Shown one piece after another: positions 1 through 10,156 of a stretch of DNA of 64,000 nucleotides. Both the position numbers and the translations under genes were made by a program. The stretch comes from Macrolepiota albuminosa (Eukaryota; Basidiomycota; Agaricomycetes; Agaricales; Agaricaceae): contig JAMWFC010000079.1 of assembly GCA_027475525.1 (NCBI GenBank), forward strand, positions 62,001-126,000, in the 5' to 3' direction. A model generated the notes under the pieces. It saw only the letters and a list, made by a program, of their open reading frames with translations, was not told where the DNA came from and did not search any database. The number at the start of each line of letters is the position of its first letter. The stretch's first letter is position 1.

Positions 1-581
1 AGATCACCGGCGTTCGAGAATGACTGAGTACCATGTCGATATCATGCAGCAGCCTTGGCGAGTCACAGAGTTCTTTCCCAGTTTGCAACCGTAAAAATCA
101 TCAGTCTCTCAAGTCATTATAGAGCTCAAGGCCCTCGCAAAATTTTTCCTGTGTAACGTCAAGTTTAGGTCTGTACCCACCTCCATCCGACGGGAAAGTA
201 TACTTAAGCACTGCTATCTACCCGCTTCGTCTCTGAGCTACACTTGCCAACATTGCCGTCTTCAACTAGATGCTCGTGTCAAAATCTGCCCTCGCATTCT
301 AAGGCTACCGGAGCTGCACTAGGACACTATTGGTCTTGATATTCTGCCAATGAATCTATTTAGACCTGCATACCCGCGTTGCGCAATTACATCGTCCCGA
401 ATAATGATATTCTCCGCCATGGTCCGTAATTACTAGTAACTTTCACCTGGCCCCGTACCGCTTCGCTCGGACTTCTTTCCGTGTTCTTATACGTACACCG
501 GCCAGTCTTTGGAGTGCCACTGTCCACTAAAAGTATACACTGATTTTTCTCCCGTAACGTGACTCTGAACCGACCTTGGTT
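1..581. other. No gene recognised upstream of the first gene
   Basis: No open frame with family resemblance and no repeat was seen. The only interpretable signal is the TATA-like site just downstream, so the right end of this stretch is probably the promoter of the small secreted protein gene. Confidence 0.4.
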
Positions 582-587
582 TATAAA
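582..587 (+). promoter_or_regulatory. TATA-box-like site of the small secreted protein gene
   Basis: TATAAA lies about 125 nt upstream of the ATG at 711, leaving room for a transcription start near 612 and a leader of about 100 nt. Assignment rests only on motif and spacing. Confidence 0.4.
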
Positions 588-710
588 GGACTTGTCAGTT
601 GGGCACCTTAATCAACCCCAGCGCACCTGCTAGTTTGTTGAAGAGTGCAACATCGAGCCTTTGAGCCTGTCTCTAACTCTATACTAAACCCAATAACCAC
701 TATATCCGAC

Positions 711-1129
711 ATGCGTTTCTCCCTCGTTATTCCTGCCGCAGTACTCTATGCTGCCTCCGTCGCCTCAGCGACGACTTGCTGGGCTGCAAATTCCTGCATT
801 GGTTCTATGTGGGAGAACAAGGATGCCATGTAGGTTCTCTCTTTTTCACTTCACATCCACAAGATTCACTATTCGCTGTTTGGATTGGATATTACAATAG
901 GCAAAATTTTGCAACACAATACTGTAGGGCGAATTGGCATAGTGACGCCGCGTATCTCGGTTATGGCGTAGCGACGGCGTCCCATCAAGGCAAATTCCCA
1001 AGCAAGGACAACTGTGACGAGGTGTTCTCGGATATTATCAATACGTGTCTTGGAATTTCCAATGGAGCATATGAGGGATTAGGCGATGCACGCCTGGTGG
1101 TTTCGTTCGGGAGTTGTGAAGTCGTTTAG
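711..1129 (+). CDS. Small secreted cysteine-rich protein
   Basis: Two exons, 711-829 and 901-1129, with a 71-nt GT-AG intron, encode about 115 residues. Residues 1-20 form a signal peptide (MRFS, a hydrophobic core, then an Ala-Ser-Ala cleavage context), so the mature protein should be exported. It carries six cysteines, four of them in the second exon, consistent with three disulfides. The size and the spacing of the last four cysteines recall the glycan-binding protein Y3 family of mushrooms, but that is a weak resemblance by eye. The upstream ATG at 645 is in frame, but it would bury the signal sequence, so 711 is preferred. It sits alone, about 360 nt upstream of the permease on the same strand. 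The role is unknown. Confidence 0.75.
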
Positions 1130-1489
1130 ATCAATATAAAAGACATCCGCGTCGTTTAACCTCAACTATCTTTAACCAGTTTACATTCACTATCCTTCGC
1201 TGTAGCTTCACTCCTTTTCAACGCCACTCCTGAATACAGTCTGTTCTATCTCCAATTTTCGTGTTCGTTGGTGAATAGGCCGTCGTTTTTGTCTGGGACT
1301 GTCAGTTAACTCGATCGCAGATTCATGCTTTGGAGTGACAACAAGGACAAATTATGGCCTAGATTTAGACCAGTTCGAAATTACGCTTCTTGAAAGTTAT
1401 AATTTGGCATGGACATGTACTCCAAATATTTTCCTTTCTTGACCGCAAACATTCTATCTATCATCTTCTGGTATTGAGGTTTCTAACAG
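1130..1489. other. Intergenic spacer
   Basis: Between the secreted-protein gene and the permease. It should hold the 3' end of one gene and the promoter of the next. No clear TATA or poly(A) signal stood out. Confidence 0.4.
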
Positions 1490-3806
1490 ATGTCTTTTAG
1501 GGATGGGGAGGACACTGAGCATCTTCTCAACCCCCAGGAACATCTTTCGTACGGAACAACGACTCTAGCCTCTCCAAGCCTTCATGGCAGTGCGTTAGAT
1601 GGAGTAGCTATCTACGGAAGCGGTCAGTTCATTCTTCGAGACTCATCGGCTTGAAAAATCTTCAATCTCTGCGTGTGGGTAGATCAACAGACCGGAGAGT
1701 CTTTTGACGATGTTCCACGCACTAAGCGGCAATTAGGTGCACCAGATAGTGTCTTACTTATCATAGTTTACATACTCACAACTATATAGGACTGTTCAGT
1801 GTTGTATTTCTCATATTTAACCGCGTTATTGGGACTGGGTTAGCATTTCCGTCCTGTTACAATGGTTAAAGCCGTCTGATGAAACCATCGTTCGACTGTC
1901 ATAAGGATTTATGCAACACCTAGTGTCATTCTTCGTGCCGCAGGAAGCGTTGGTGTCGCGTTGACAATGTGGTTGATTGGGGCACTCATTGCCGCTGCTG
2001 GTACAATGGTTTATGTTGAACTTGGAACGGTTAGTTATCATGGCTTAGAGGAACTATACGGTCCTACTAAATGACTAGGGACTTCCGCGAAATGGTGGGG
2101 AGAAGAACTATCTTGAGTTCATTTATCGGCGTCCTAAGTTTATGACGACTTGCGCGTTCTCTGTATACGCTCTCATTACTGTAAAATTGTTTTTTTTATC
2201 TTGAATATCACAGAACTCACTGTGATGCAGGGTTCTGCCGCTGCAAATAGCGTCGTCTTCGGCGAATGTGCGTTGTTCACTCGTGTAATACAGTTAATCT
2301 TTTTTTCATATTCAACTATCAAATCAGACATTATTCACTCTCTTAACATGATACCGAATCACTGGAATACCCGTTTAGTTGCTTTCTCTTGTCTCACCTT
2401 CTGTCTTCTTGTGCATGGAACGATGCACAAATTCGGACTATTTCTACAGAATGCTCTCGGGTTTTCTAAGCTTTTAATTCTCTTCGCAATTTCTGCTTCT
2501 GGGCTATTCTGCCTCGTCGGAGTCCCTGGCTTCACCGTTCGTGAAGGGTATGAGAGGCCAAAGAACCTTGAATGGCATGAGATGTGGAAGGGAAGTCGGA
2601 CCGATGTGAATGCGTTTGTTACAGGGATGTATAGCGTCATTTGGTATGGCTGGTCATCTTTGACGGTCACCTGTCCTCATTTCCTGGTTTAGGTCCTGTA
2701 CTGGCTACGCGAATGCCAACTACGCTCTGTCAGAAATCAAGGACCCCATTCGAACTCTCAAGCGTGCAGCACCTTTGGCCATGCTTTTCGTCACCATCGT
2801 ATACATGTTCGTGAATGTAGCTTATTTTGCAGTGGTATCGAAAGGCGATATTCTCGAGAGCCGCATTATTGTTGCGCGAGTCTTTTTTCAGGCCTTACCA
2901 TACCCATCATTGCTGATATCGATCCTTTCTTTACAGCGCACTGTTCTTCCGTAACCTATATGGACCAACGACAGAAAATGTGATCCAATTCGCCTGACCA
3001 CAATTTGACCATCTGATACCGTTAACACAGGCTCTCAGTGTTTTGGTCGCTCTCTCCGTGCTTGGAAACCTTCTTGCTGGCCAGTTCGCCCAGGGACGAG
3101 GTACGGCCTGAATTAACGTAACATGAACATTTTTATATATCCTTCCTAGTCATCCAGGAACTCGGACGAGAGGGGATACTTCCCTATCCTTCATTCTTTG
3201 CAAGCAACAAACCCTTTGGTGCCCCTTTTGCCGGATTCTTCACTCAATACATCGTTTCATGTGCGTTCATGCTTCTGCCGCCACCCGGGGATGTGTACCT
3301 ATTCATGATAAGTTGCACGTATCGAGCCCCACCTACTATTCTCTGGCTGACTTGTAGTGCTTAGTGTCTTCCTACTCCTCCACGATCATCAATACCCTCG
3401 TCGCAGTTGGCTTGCTTCTACTTTACACCCCTGCATACCGTGTATGGAATTGGGCTCCGCCATTCCGCGCGCCCAAGGTTATCATCGTCCTATTCTTCCT
3501 CTCTAATTTATTCCTTGTTGTCGTGCCACTTATCCCGCCCTCGACTGGATCTAGAGTGTATGAACATCTCCCGTATTGGGTATGTCCCTCCCCATGACCG
3601 TTTTTATTTGTGCGTTTGAAGCTGACTGGCGAAAGCTACATGTGTTTGTGGCATATCTGGTATCGTTGATCGGTATGGGATATTGGTATGCAAGATGTGT
3701 CTGGATACCGAGGAAAAAGGGGTATAGGCTGGAAAGGCGGTGGACACTCCAGGACGATGGCGTGCCTCGGTTTGTATTCAAGGAAGTGCCACGAGATGTA
3801 CCATGA
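1490..3806 (+). CDS. Amino-acid permease, high-affinity methionine permease type (APC superfamily)
   Basis: Thirteen exons: 1490-1622, 1683-1736, 1790-1838, 1906-2029, 2079-2180, 2231-2267, 2328-2643, 2693-2875, 2937-2979, 3031-3100, 3150-3311, 3365-3579, 3636-3806. The spliced product has the APC/MUP1-type signature KRQLGLFSVVFLIFNRVIG followed by GIYATPS in helix 1, then the conserved helices FGEYI, TGYANANYALSEIKDP, AYFAVVSK and LFFRNLYGPT, and about twelve membrane spans. It would import methionine or another amino acid by proton symport at the plasma membrane. The intron after 2875 fits only as a GC-AG intron (5' GCGAGT). That choice restores the family sequence VAALFFRN. The exon 11/12 junction is the least certain. 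No defect was seen. Confidence 0.85.
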
Positions 3807-5288
3807 TGTTGTAAGCTTCAAGGACTTATCTGTAACGTAAACTCCGAATGCACAAGGCCACGAAGTGTCTTTCTTTCGAAACACTCATATTTCTCTTCTG
3901 TGGATTATGTATGAGAGGCATTACTTTGTATAATCTGTTTTATGATCACTTTGATGGTTAAAACTACTCACTACGTATGTGTACTTGAACTCAGAAGCTT
4001 GGAACGTGGTTCCGTCGTCTTAGTGTACTTTGAACGCGTATTTTTGTATTTGGATTATGGGGAACAAATTCTCATTTTGCATCAACGCGTCAACCTTGCC
4101 TTTTCCGTTCTCGGTGTTTTCCGAGAATCACGTGGTTGGTCAATCACTACGAGTTTTATGCTTATGCGTTCCCAATACCAGGGCTGCGGCGGTGACATCT
4201 CTTGTCTCAAGTACGTGACCTTTTGAAGTTGTCAGCCTTTAGGATTGAGATTCTCTTCCTAATTGCTTCAAGAATGCACAATGTATTGTGTCGTGTCTTG
4301 AGATCGAAACAGGTGTGTTTTTGTTCTAGTGAATAGTTTCCAGATGACTCAGTTTTTGTACATATAGTCATTCAGTAAATGTATACTACCGTTGCTTCCA
4401 TGCAAATGTACAAACGTCCATGCAATACGCTCCATCTATTTCGAACACTTTTGCCTCCAGGTGATGTGCGTCTGTTCCATGAGTAACTGGTCTTCTCCCT
4501 GGCCACTGTCTTCAACGTAAACTAATCCGTCTTGATCACTTGCACATCAATAAACTGCTTGCTACCAGGATGCCCTTTTCTTTGTGATCGCATGTTATTC
4601 CTCTACCATTTTCCCGAGAAACTGACTCTCGACATGACCAACAAAGTGTCAGCCTTGTCATCAAAATCATCAACACTCAGTACTATTATACTTTCTACAT
4701 TTCTTGTTTGGAAAGTGCCCAACTATGCATTCCAATTGTCTCAAATCTCCTCGTTCCGTCCGGTCTTGAATAGGTCACGAACATCTTCAATCTCGGGTAT
4801 ACCACTCATCTATAGTCTTTCTTGTTGTGCGAGTTTTGGCCTGGCTCAAGTTGAAATAGCCTCTATTTGGCATGTCGGGCATCACAAAATATGTCATGCA
4901 TGTGGTGACCAAGGGTATAACATCGAAAGTATTTTTAGATGCTTTAGAAAAAGGTGATACCGTGGTTCATGTTTCAATGATATCGCGAGAGTGTTTATTT
5001 TGTGTTCTTGGACTCCAATGGTTTATTTACCTTGACTAATTGTTAGGAATTCTTTACGACCTAATATTTGATGCGTACCACATGTGTTTGGCGTTGGTTG
5101 GGCGGTGACTCCACCAGATCCAAATATTTTCTCAACTGATATAATCGTTTCCTTTATAATTCAACCCGGACAAAAAACTCTTTTTACTTGACCATGTTGA
5201 GTTTCTATGCATAGAAGATATAAGGTACGTTATCTGCATGTCACTCTGAAATTCACTCAATGCTTCGTTCAACAGACTTCCAAACAAA
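3807..5288. other. Intergenic region with no recognised gene
   Basis: Open frames of up to 141 codons (4532-4957) show no domain, codon bias or splice-supported extension that I recognise. The stretch lies between the permease end and the F-box start and probably holds the F-box promoter. Confidence 0.4.
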
Positions 5289-7010
5289 ATGGCAACACGC
5301 GACGTAAACATAGAGCGCTACAGCAAAAAGTACAACATGCACAATGTTACCTGCCGAATCTCTCCAGAGATACTTGCCACCGTTTTTCAAGAGCTTGTTC
5401 GAATTGCGCACGGCGACCCCTGGTACTGTTGCGCAGAGCAGTATCTTGACAGGCACCCAATGCGTTGGATCAGGGCTGTGTCTCATGTCTGCTCTTATTG
5501 GCGCAGCGTCGCATTGTCAACTCCAGCCCTTTGGTCCAATTTGCCGATGCAAGTTCCCAGGTGGGCACTAGAGATGATTGAACGTTCACAGGGAACTTCC
5601 CTCATCGTCGTATATAACGGGATGTTTGAGGGGCCTAGCTCCCCACAAGTCCACACATCCTATTTCGTGCTGGCGGAGGTGTTCAAGTCCCATTTGTCAC
5701 GCGTCAAAATGCTTTGCCTTCGGCTGAAGTTCGCGATGAGTAACTTGGACCATGGTTTCAACTCTCCATTCTATCGACGGAGGAAACAAAGGAAGTCAAA
5801 GGAAGGCTTTGCAAGACTCTTTACATTGGCAAAGCAAGCTGCATCACTTATGGAACATCTCGAACTACGGGTCGAGCCCTCCGAAAAGAATGTGCTTCCT
5901 AACGACATGATTGTCGGATTTTCAAAACTAGAAACCCTCATTATCGAGGGGTGCAGCATGAACTGGGATCTATCAAGTTTTTGCAACCTTAAAACGCTTT
6001 CCCTTTCCCGCATCGCAGCGCACCTTAGACCCTCGATGGTTCAGCTCTTATGCATCCTTTCGCAGACCCCCTTCATTGAGACACTCCGTGTCACTGGAAT
6101 CAAGGATTCATCCAGTCAAGGTGATATTCCATCCATACGGAATCTGGCACTACCTATTTTCCTGGTACACCTTGGGCACATTGAGTTGTCATGCGATTTA
6201 CGCAGCTCGGCTCTGTTCTTCGACAATGTTCTCTTCTCAACCAAAGCTTCCCGCATCGAGCTTGAGCACACGGTTTTACCACCACTCGCGACATTACATG
6301 ATTCTGAATATTCTATCGCTTTTATGAAGAGACTGGCGATGAGAGTGGAGAATCATATAGAGGACTCGCTTGTCAAACTCATGCTGAGGGAAAAGTTACT
6401 CTGTTGCTTTGGGTCCAGTGGGGGCCAGGAGCCAACAACTAGTATTGAAATCGATTTAAGGAGGCATGGCGAATTCCTTATCGCACTTGGGAATGCATTT
6501 TGGCAATCACTTCGGGTAGATCAATTGACACATCTGGAGATCGAGGATTTCAAGCTCAATAAGAACGCATGGATGATGTTTGGCGATCTTTCACTCCTCG
6601 AGGAACTTCTCGTCAGATCAAATGAATGTCCCCTGCTTGAAGTTCTTTCTGATAGAGTGGGAGTTGCTCCTGGTATCACTCGCGTTCATCCGTCTTTTGT
6701 AGCACTGAAGATACTTGTAACATTTGGGTGGGCATTACACAAGCCTGGAAGTCTTCCAGGGGAGACAATTGCGACGCAGATGATCAACTGCTTTAGGTCA
6801 CGGAAGAGCATGGGTCTGCACTTAGAGTCTATTGCATTGGAGGAATCGAGGAAAATCGACAATCAAGTCCTAGCTGAGTTCAGGGATGTCATTGCCGAGG
6901 TTTATGTTGGTAGCAATGATTGGGAATCGAGCGTAGAATCTGAATCGGGAAAGGAAAATGGCCAATCGGAGACCGATTCTGGAGATGGAGATGAGTGTTT
7001 CGAGGAATAG
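5289..7010 (+). CDS. F-box protein with leucine-rich C-terminal region
   Basis: A single uninterrupted frame of 573 codons. Residues about 20-75 form an F-box: ISPEILATVF, then VSHVCSYWRSVALSTPALW, the usual basidiomycete form that contacts Skp1 in SCF ubiquitin ligases. The following 450 residues are leucine-rich with irregular LRR-like periodicity (for example LETLIIEGCSMNWDL), the expected substrate-recognition part. The last 40 residues are acidic and Ser/Glu rich. Intronless F-box genes form large, fast-evolving families in mushrooms, so the target cannot be guessed. A decayed copy of its C-terminal segment follows directly. Confidence 0.85.
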   Translation: MATRDVNIERYSKKYNMHNVTCRISPEILATVFQELVRIAHGDPWYCCAEQYLDRHPMRWIRAVSHVCSYWRSVALSTPALWSNLPMQVPRWALEMIERSQGTSLIVVYNGMFEGPSSPQVHTSYFVLAEVFKSHLSRVKMLCLRLKFAMSNLDHGFNSPFYRRRKQRKSKEGFARLFTLAKQAASLMEHLELRVEPSEKNVLPNDMIVGFSKLETLIIEGCSMNWDLSSFCNLKTLSLSRIAAHLRPSMVQLLCILSQTPFIETLRVTGIKDSSSQGDIPSIRNLALPIFLVHLGHIELSCDLRSSALFFDNVLFSTKASRIELEHTVLPPLATLHDSEYSIAFMKRLAMRVENHIEDSLVKLMLREKLLCCFGSSGGQEPTTSIEIDLRRHGEFLIALGNAFWQSLRVDQLTHLEIEDFKLNKNAWMMFGDLSLLEELLVRSNECPLLEVLSDRVGVAPGITRVHPSFVALKILVTFGWALHKPGSLPGETIATQMINCFRSRKSMGLHLESIALEESRKIDNQVLAEFRDVIAEVYVGSNDWESSVESESGKENGQSETDSGDGDECFEE

Positions 7011-7260
7011 CTGGATCTAGGTGGGCGTAGATTCAATGTACACCAGTGTATTGGATGCTTAGAAAACCTAGAGCTCATTGGACTCGGAGTATCGCTATGC
7101 GGGCGCCTGACGCGTCTAGAAGTTTTTCCGACAAAATAATCGTGAAGCAGGTTATGGATTGCTTCAGGTCATAAGAATGTGTATGGTTGTAGAGAAATGC
7201 ATGGCAATCGAAGGTTGGGAAATTCGATCAAAAAAGTCGATTGGGATGATATTTGAATAC
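7011..7260 (+). pseudogene. Decayed duplicate of the F-box C-terminal segment
   Basis: Around 7140-7200 the sequence resembles the F-box gene near 6775-6830. The segment encoding QMINCFRSRKSMG has a counterpart that reads like QVMDCFRS, a stop, then a similar continuation. Stops and indels make it non-coding. It looks like a partial tandem duplication of the gene's 3' end. The match was made by eye over about 60 nt. Confidence 0.4.
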
Positions 7261-8222
7261 TAAAAATGAAGATGACTCACAACTGAAGATGGACTAAAAT
7301 TTAATTGACCAAAAGTGACTACTACCGAATACGTACCGATGAACAGTTAACAGTATTGAATGTGTACATAGTTCAGATTCCGAATAAAATAGGCTGTGAA
7401 AGGGACCCTTACACTGTATTTGCACTGAAGTTTCAAAACATCAGTGAAAATCTGGAGAAAATAGGTGATGCAAATTACTTGACGCCAATGACAATATAGT
7501 AATGGTCCTACTATGACACCAGGGGTCGAATACATACCGGAAATGGATGCACACATCGAATCCACTACAAAGGGCTGACTGTGCGCTCCATGATCTGCAG
7601 GATGCATGTTTGCTAGCATGATAGTTATTTGTTAGTGTGTCAACTGTGAGGTCCCAATCCACCAGTTGCACTAGTTACTCACCGTTGACGACGGTCAACT
7701 TGCGCCTCGGCCAACAGTCATTTATTGACGGACCACTTGGCCATGGTGCACTTTTATCTGTTTGCGATTGTGTTGCTGTGTTGTTATTACGTTTACATCT
7801 TTTGCCCCCTCCGAACGTCTCGAGCGCGTATTACCGCACTTAGAAGATCAACGATCCGTGATGAGGTGGTTTATTTGGGACCCAATCATAGAATGGACAG
7901 AACTCATATTTACATATGGCTGTGATATCTCTGTAGCCGCCCAGATATGCCGTAATGTTCCGGATAAGTGATGACAGATGGACTTTCAACATTGACATCT
8001 GACCGTTGCGTTCATTCAGTTGTTGACCATCCAAAACCTGGTTGGCTAGTCCGATCACTCGCATAGCCTAACTCGTGTCCTTTGCGGAGGTTATCACTAC
8101 GAATAACATCTCCATTATGCAGGTTACCCTGCTTTTGATTGATATTCACATCATCTTTTAAGAGAGCTGAATTGCTGCACATAAGATCAACGTCTACTCC
8201 ACTCTTTGGCCATTTCATCCAC
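7261..8222. other. Intergenic, no recognised gene
   Basis: Several short open frames (60-90 codons) on both strands, none with family resemblance. The right part is likely the promoter of the DUF6533 gene. An additional 5' exon of that gene could lie here. Confidence 0.35.
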
Positions 8223-9712
8223 ATGAACGCAACAATAACCTTTGGACTCGACAAGCAAGCGGAGACCGCCTTGGCAGTGAGTCTAACGGCCAGATGTCCT
8301 TTGACAATGGATTCATTCTAAGATCTCTAGCGCTTCTTTGTCCAATGCATGAATGGTAGGTAAGCTCACTCATCAGGTCAACTCGACCCTTAAACAACAA
8401 TTCAGTAGCCTGCCTGACGCTATGCGTTCGTTGCCTCTTGTCTCTGCTGTTCTGCCTCAAACCTGTAGCATTAGTTATACGACTATGCATGCACATTCTC
8501 AAGCGAAATCTCCTTTGTTTGGATGTCTAAGTGGACCTTACCGAAGACCCTTCATATCCTCGCACGATTTCAGCCGATGGTCATCTTACCAGTTGGTATA
8601 TATTGTCAGAATCATGTTGGACGATACAGATGCATTCGCGCTCACATTTTTGTTCTTTGGATAGTACTCCAGGTCAACTGTCGAATTTATCTCAGTTATT
8701 CAGTGTGTGAGGCTCCTGGCGTTCTCGCTATCACTTGAATGATTAATGTGGCCTCCAAGGGACCGCCTATATTTGTATAGCCACTGTAGAAGGTATGTGC
8801 TCAGCCTTTGCTTGTTTTTCCTCATGTGTAGCAATCATCAGTCATATTCGCCCTGCGGACGTGGACAGTGTGGGGTCGTAACCGGAAAATCCTATCATTT
8901 CTGGCAACGTTCTTCTTCGCAATGTTGATCACTGCGGGTGTTGTCTTGGCCGAAATGGACCATGAGTTGGGTGAGTCTTCCGAAGTTCGCACGAAACTTA
9001 TGTTTGAAATTTGCGGCGGAGAAACAGGTCCCCATAGTTCCATGTATAGGACGACTATGTGCACTCGCAGCTCGGCCAAAGTGGATCCAAATATCAGAGG
9101 GTTTCTCTTCCAGCCTTTCGTTACTAGTGCTCTCATTGTTATCTTTTACTTTGGTTACTCGTCTCATTTTCCATGAAGCATCTCCTAGCTTATTGTTAGC
9201 ATATAGTTATAATCGTCCTCTGTTTGTGGAAAGCATATCAAGATCGTACGTCCTATATCTTTTTGCTCAATATTTTTTTGACATCTTAAGTAGGAATCGT
9301 TTTGAATACACACAGCAAGCTCACGCGACTTATTCAGTTTGACGGTAGCGCAATATCTTCAAGAACCGACCGGCACCGAAACTAATCATTTGCAGGGATC
9401 TTCTATTACATCTGTTCTCTAGCCGTTTCAATCGCACTTTTGGTCAGTCTTCCTACTGACAATGCTCTGTCTGGAAGTAGCTATATAATTTTTATGTGAG
9501 TGCAGTAGCAAGTCCTGTTAACGTTTGACTGGATCTCATGACTTGCCAATCCTAGTTTACAACTTTCTTTATCAAGTATCCTCGCATGTCGGATGACTCT
9601 TCGCCTTCGTGAACACCGAAGCTGTGAGGATGAAGATCAGGCAAATACACGCCTTGACACCATACGATTTGAACAGGGAGAAATGGATGCCGACCTTGAG
9701 GAGCTTCATTGA
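8223..9712 (+). CDS. DUF6533 multi-pass membrane protein (first copy)
   Basis: Exons 8475-8595, 8665-8706, 8760-8792, 8842-8970, 9028-9153, 9294-9344, 9396-9495 and 9556-9712 join with all phases consistent. The first exon (tentatively 8223-8276) is uncertain. The DUF6533 hallmark is plain: LYDYACTFSSEISFVW then KWTLPKTLHILARF. Further on come FALRTWTVWGRNRKIL, GIFYYICSLAVSIALLV and the C-terminal LSSILACRMTLRLREH. About seven hydrophobic helices and a charged cytosolic tail (ending MDADLEELH) are predicted. DUF6533 proteins are an expanded, basidiomycete-restricted membrane family of unknown function. A second copy lies on the minus strand at 49446-51150. Confidence 0.8.
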
Positions 9713-10156
9713 TGATCAAACCTATAGATTTTTTGGCGATTTGCTATCAAACTTAAGCAGTGATTCAACAACATTAATAGCGAGACAACCACTTGAAGAC
9801 CAATTCTGGAGAAACGTGTGAGCGTAAAATGTCAATTCATCGGAAACCCACAACAGTGACGTGCGAAAGTGTCGCGACCAACGAGTAGAGTCTTCACCTG
9901 ATCTTTTCCTAACCGCGGACACAATTCCTTATGCCTCTTTTCATCTCATCCATTCAGAACCATTTAAAGTCTCGGTTTGTGTTGCTGTAATGGTATATAG
10001 TACATTGAGAATCAGAGCCAGAGTCGGGCGGCACGCCAAATTCTAATACGTAGGTGAAGCTTCAATATTTCAATATTCAATGTTGAACTTTAATGGAGGT
10101 TATCTGACACTATTTGGAGCATCTGGTAAACGGTGGGTTTATAGTCTTATGTCGTG
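9713..10156. other. Convergent intergenic spacer
   Basis: The 3' ends of the DUF6533 gene (+) and the disordered-protein gene (-) face each other here. No gene was seen. Confidence 0.4.

Noticed and set aside
4532..4957. A 141-codon open frame as a gene
   Set aside because: No domain, no signal peptide, no splice-supported extension, and composition like the surrounding spacer.
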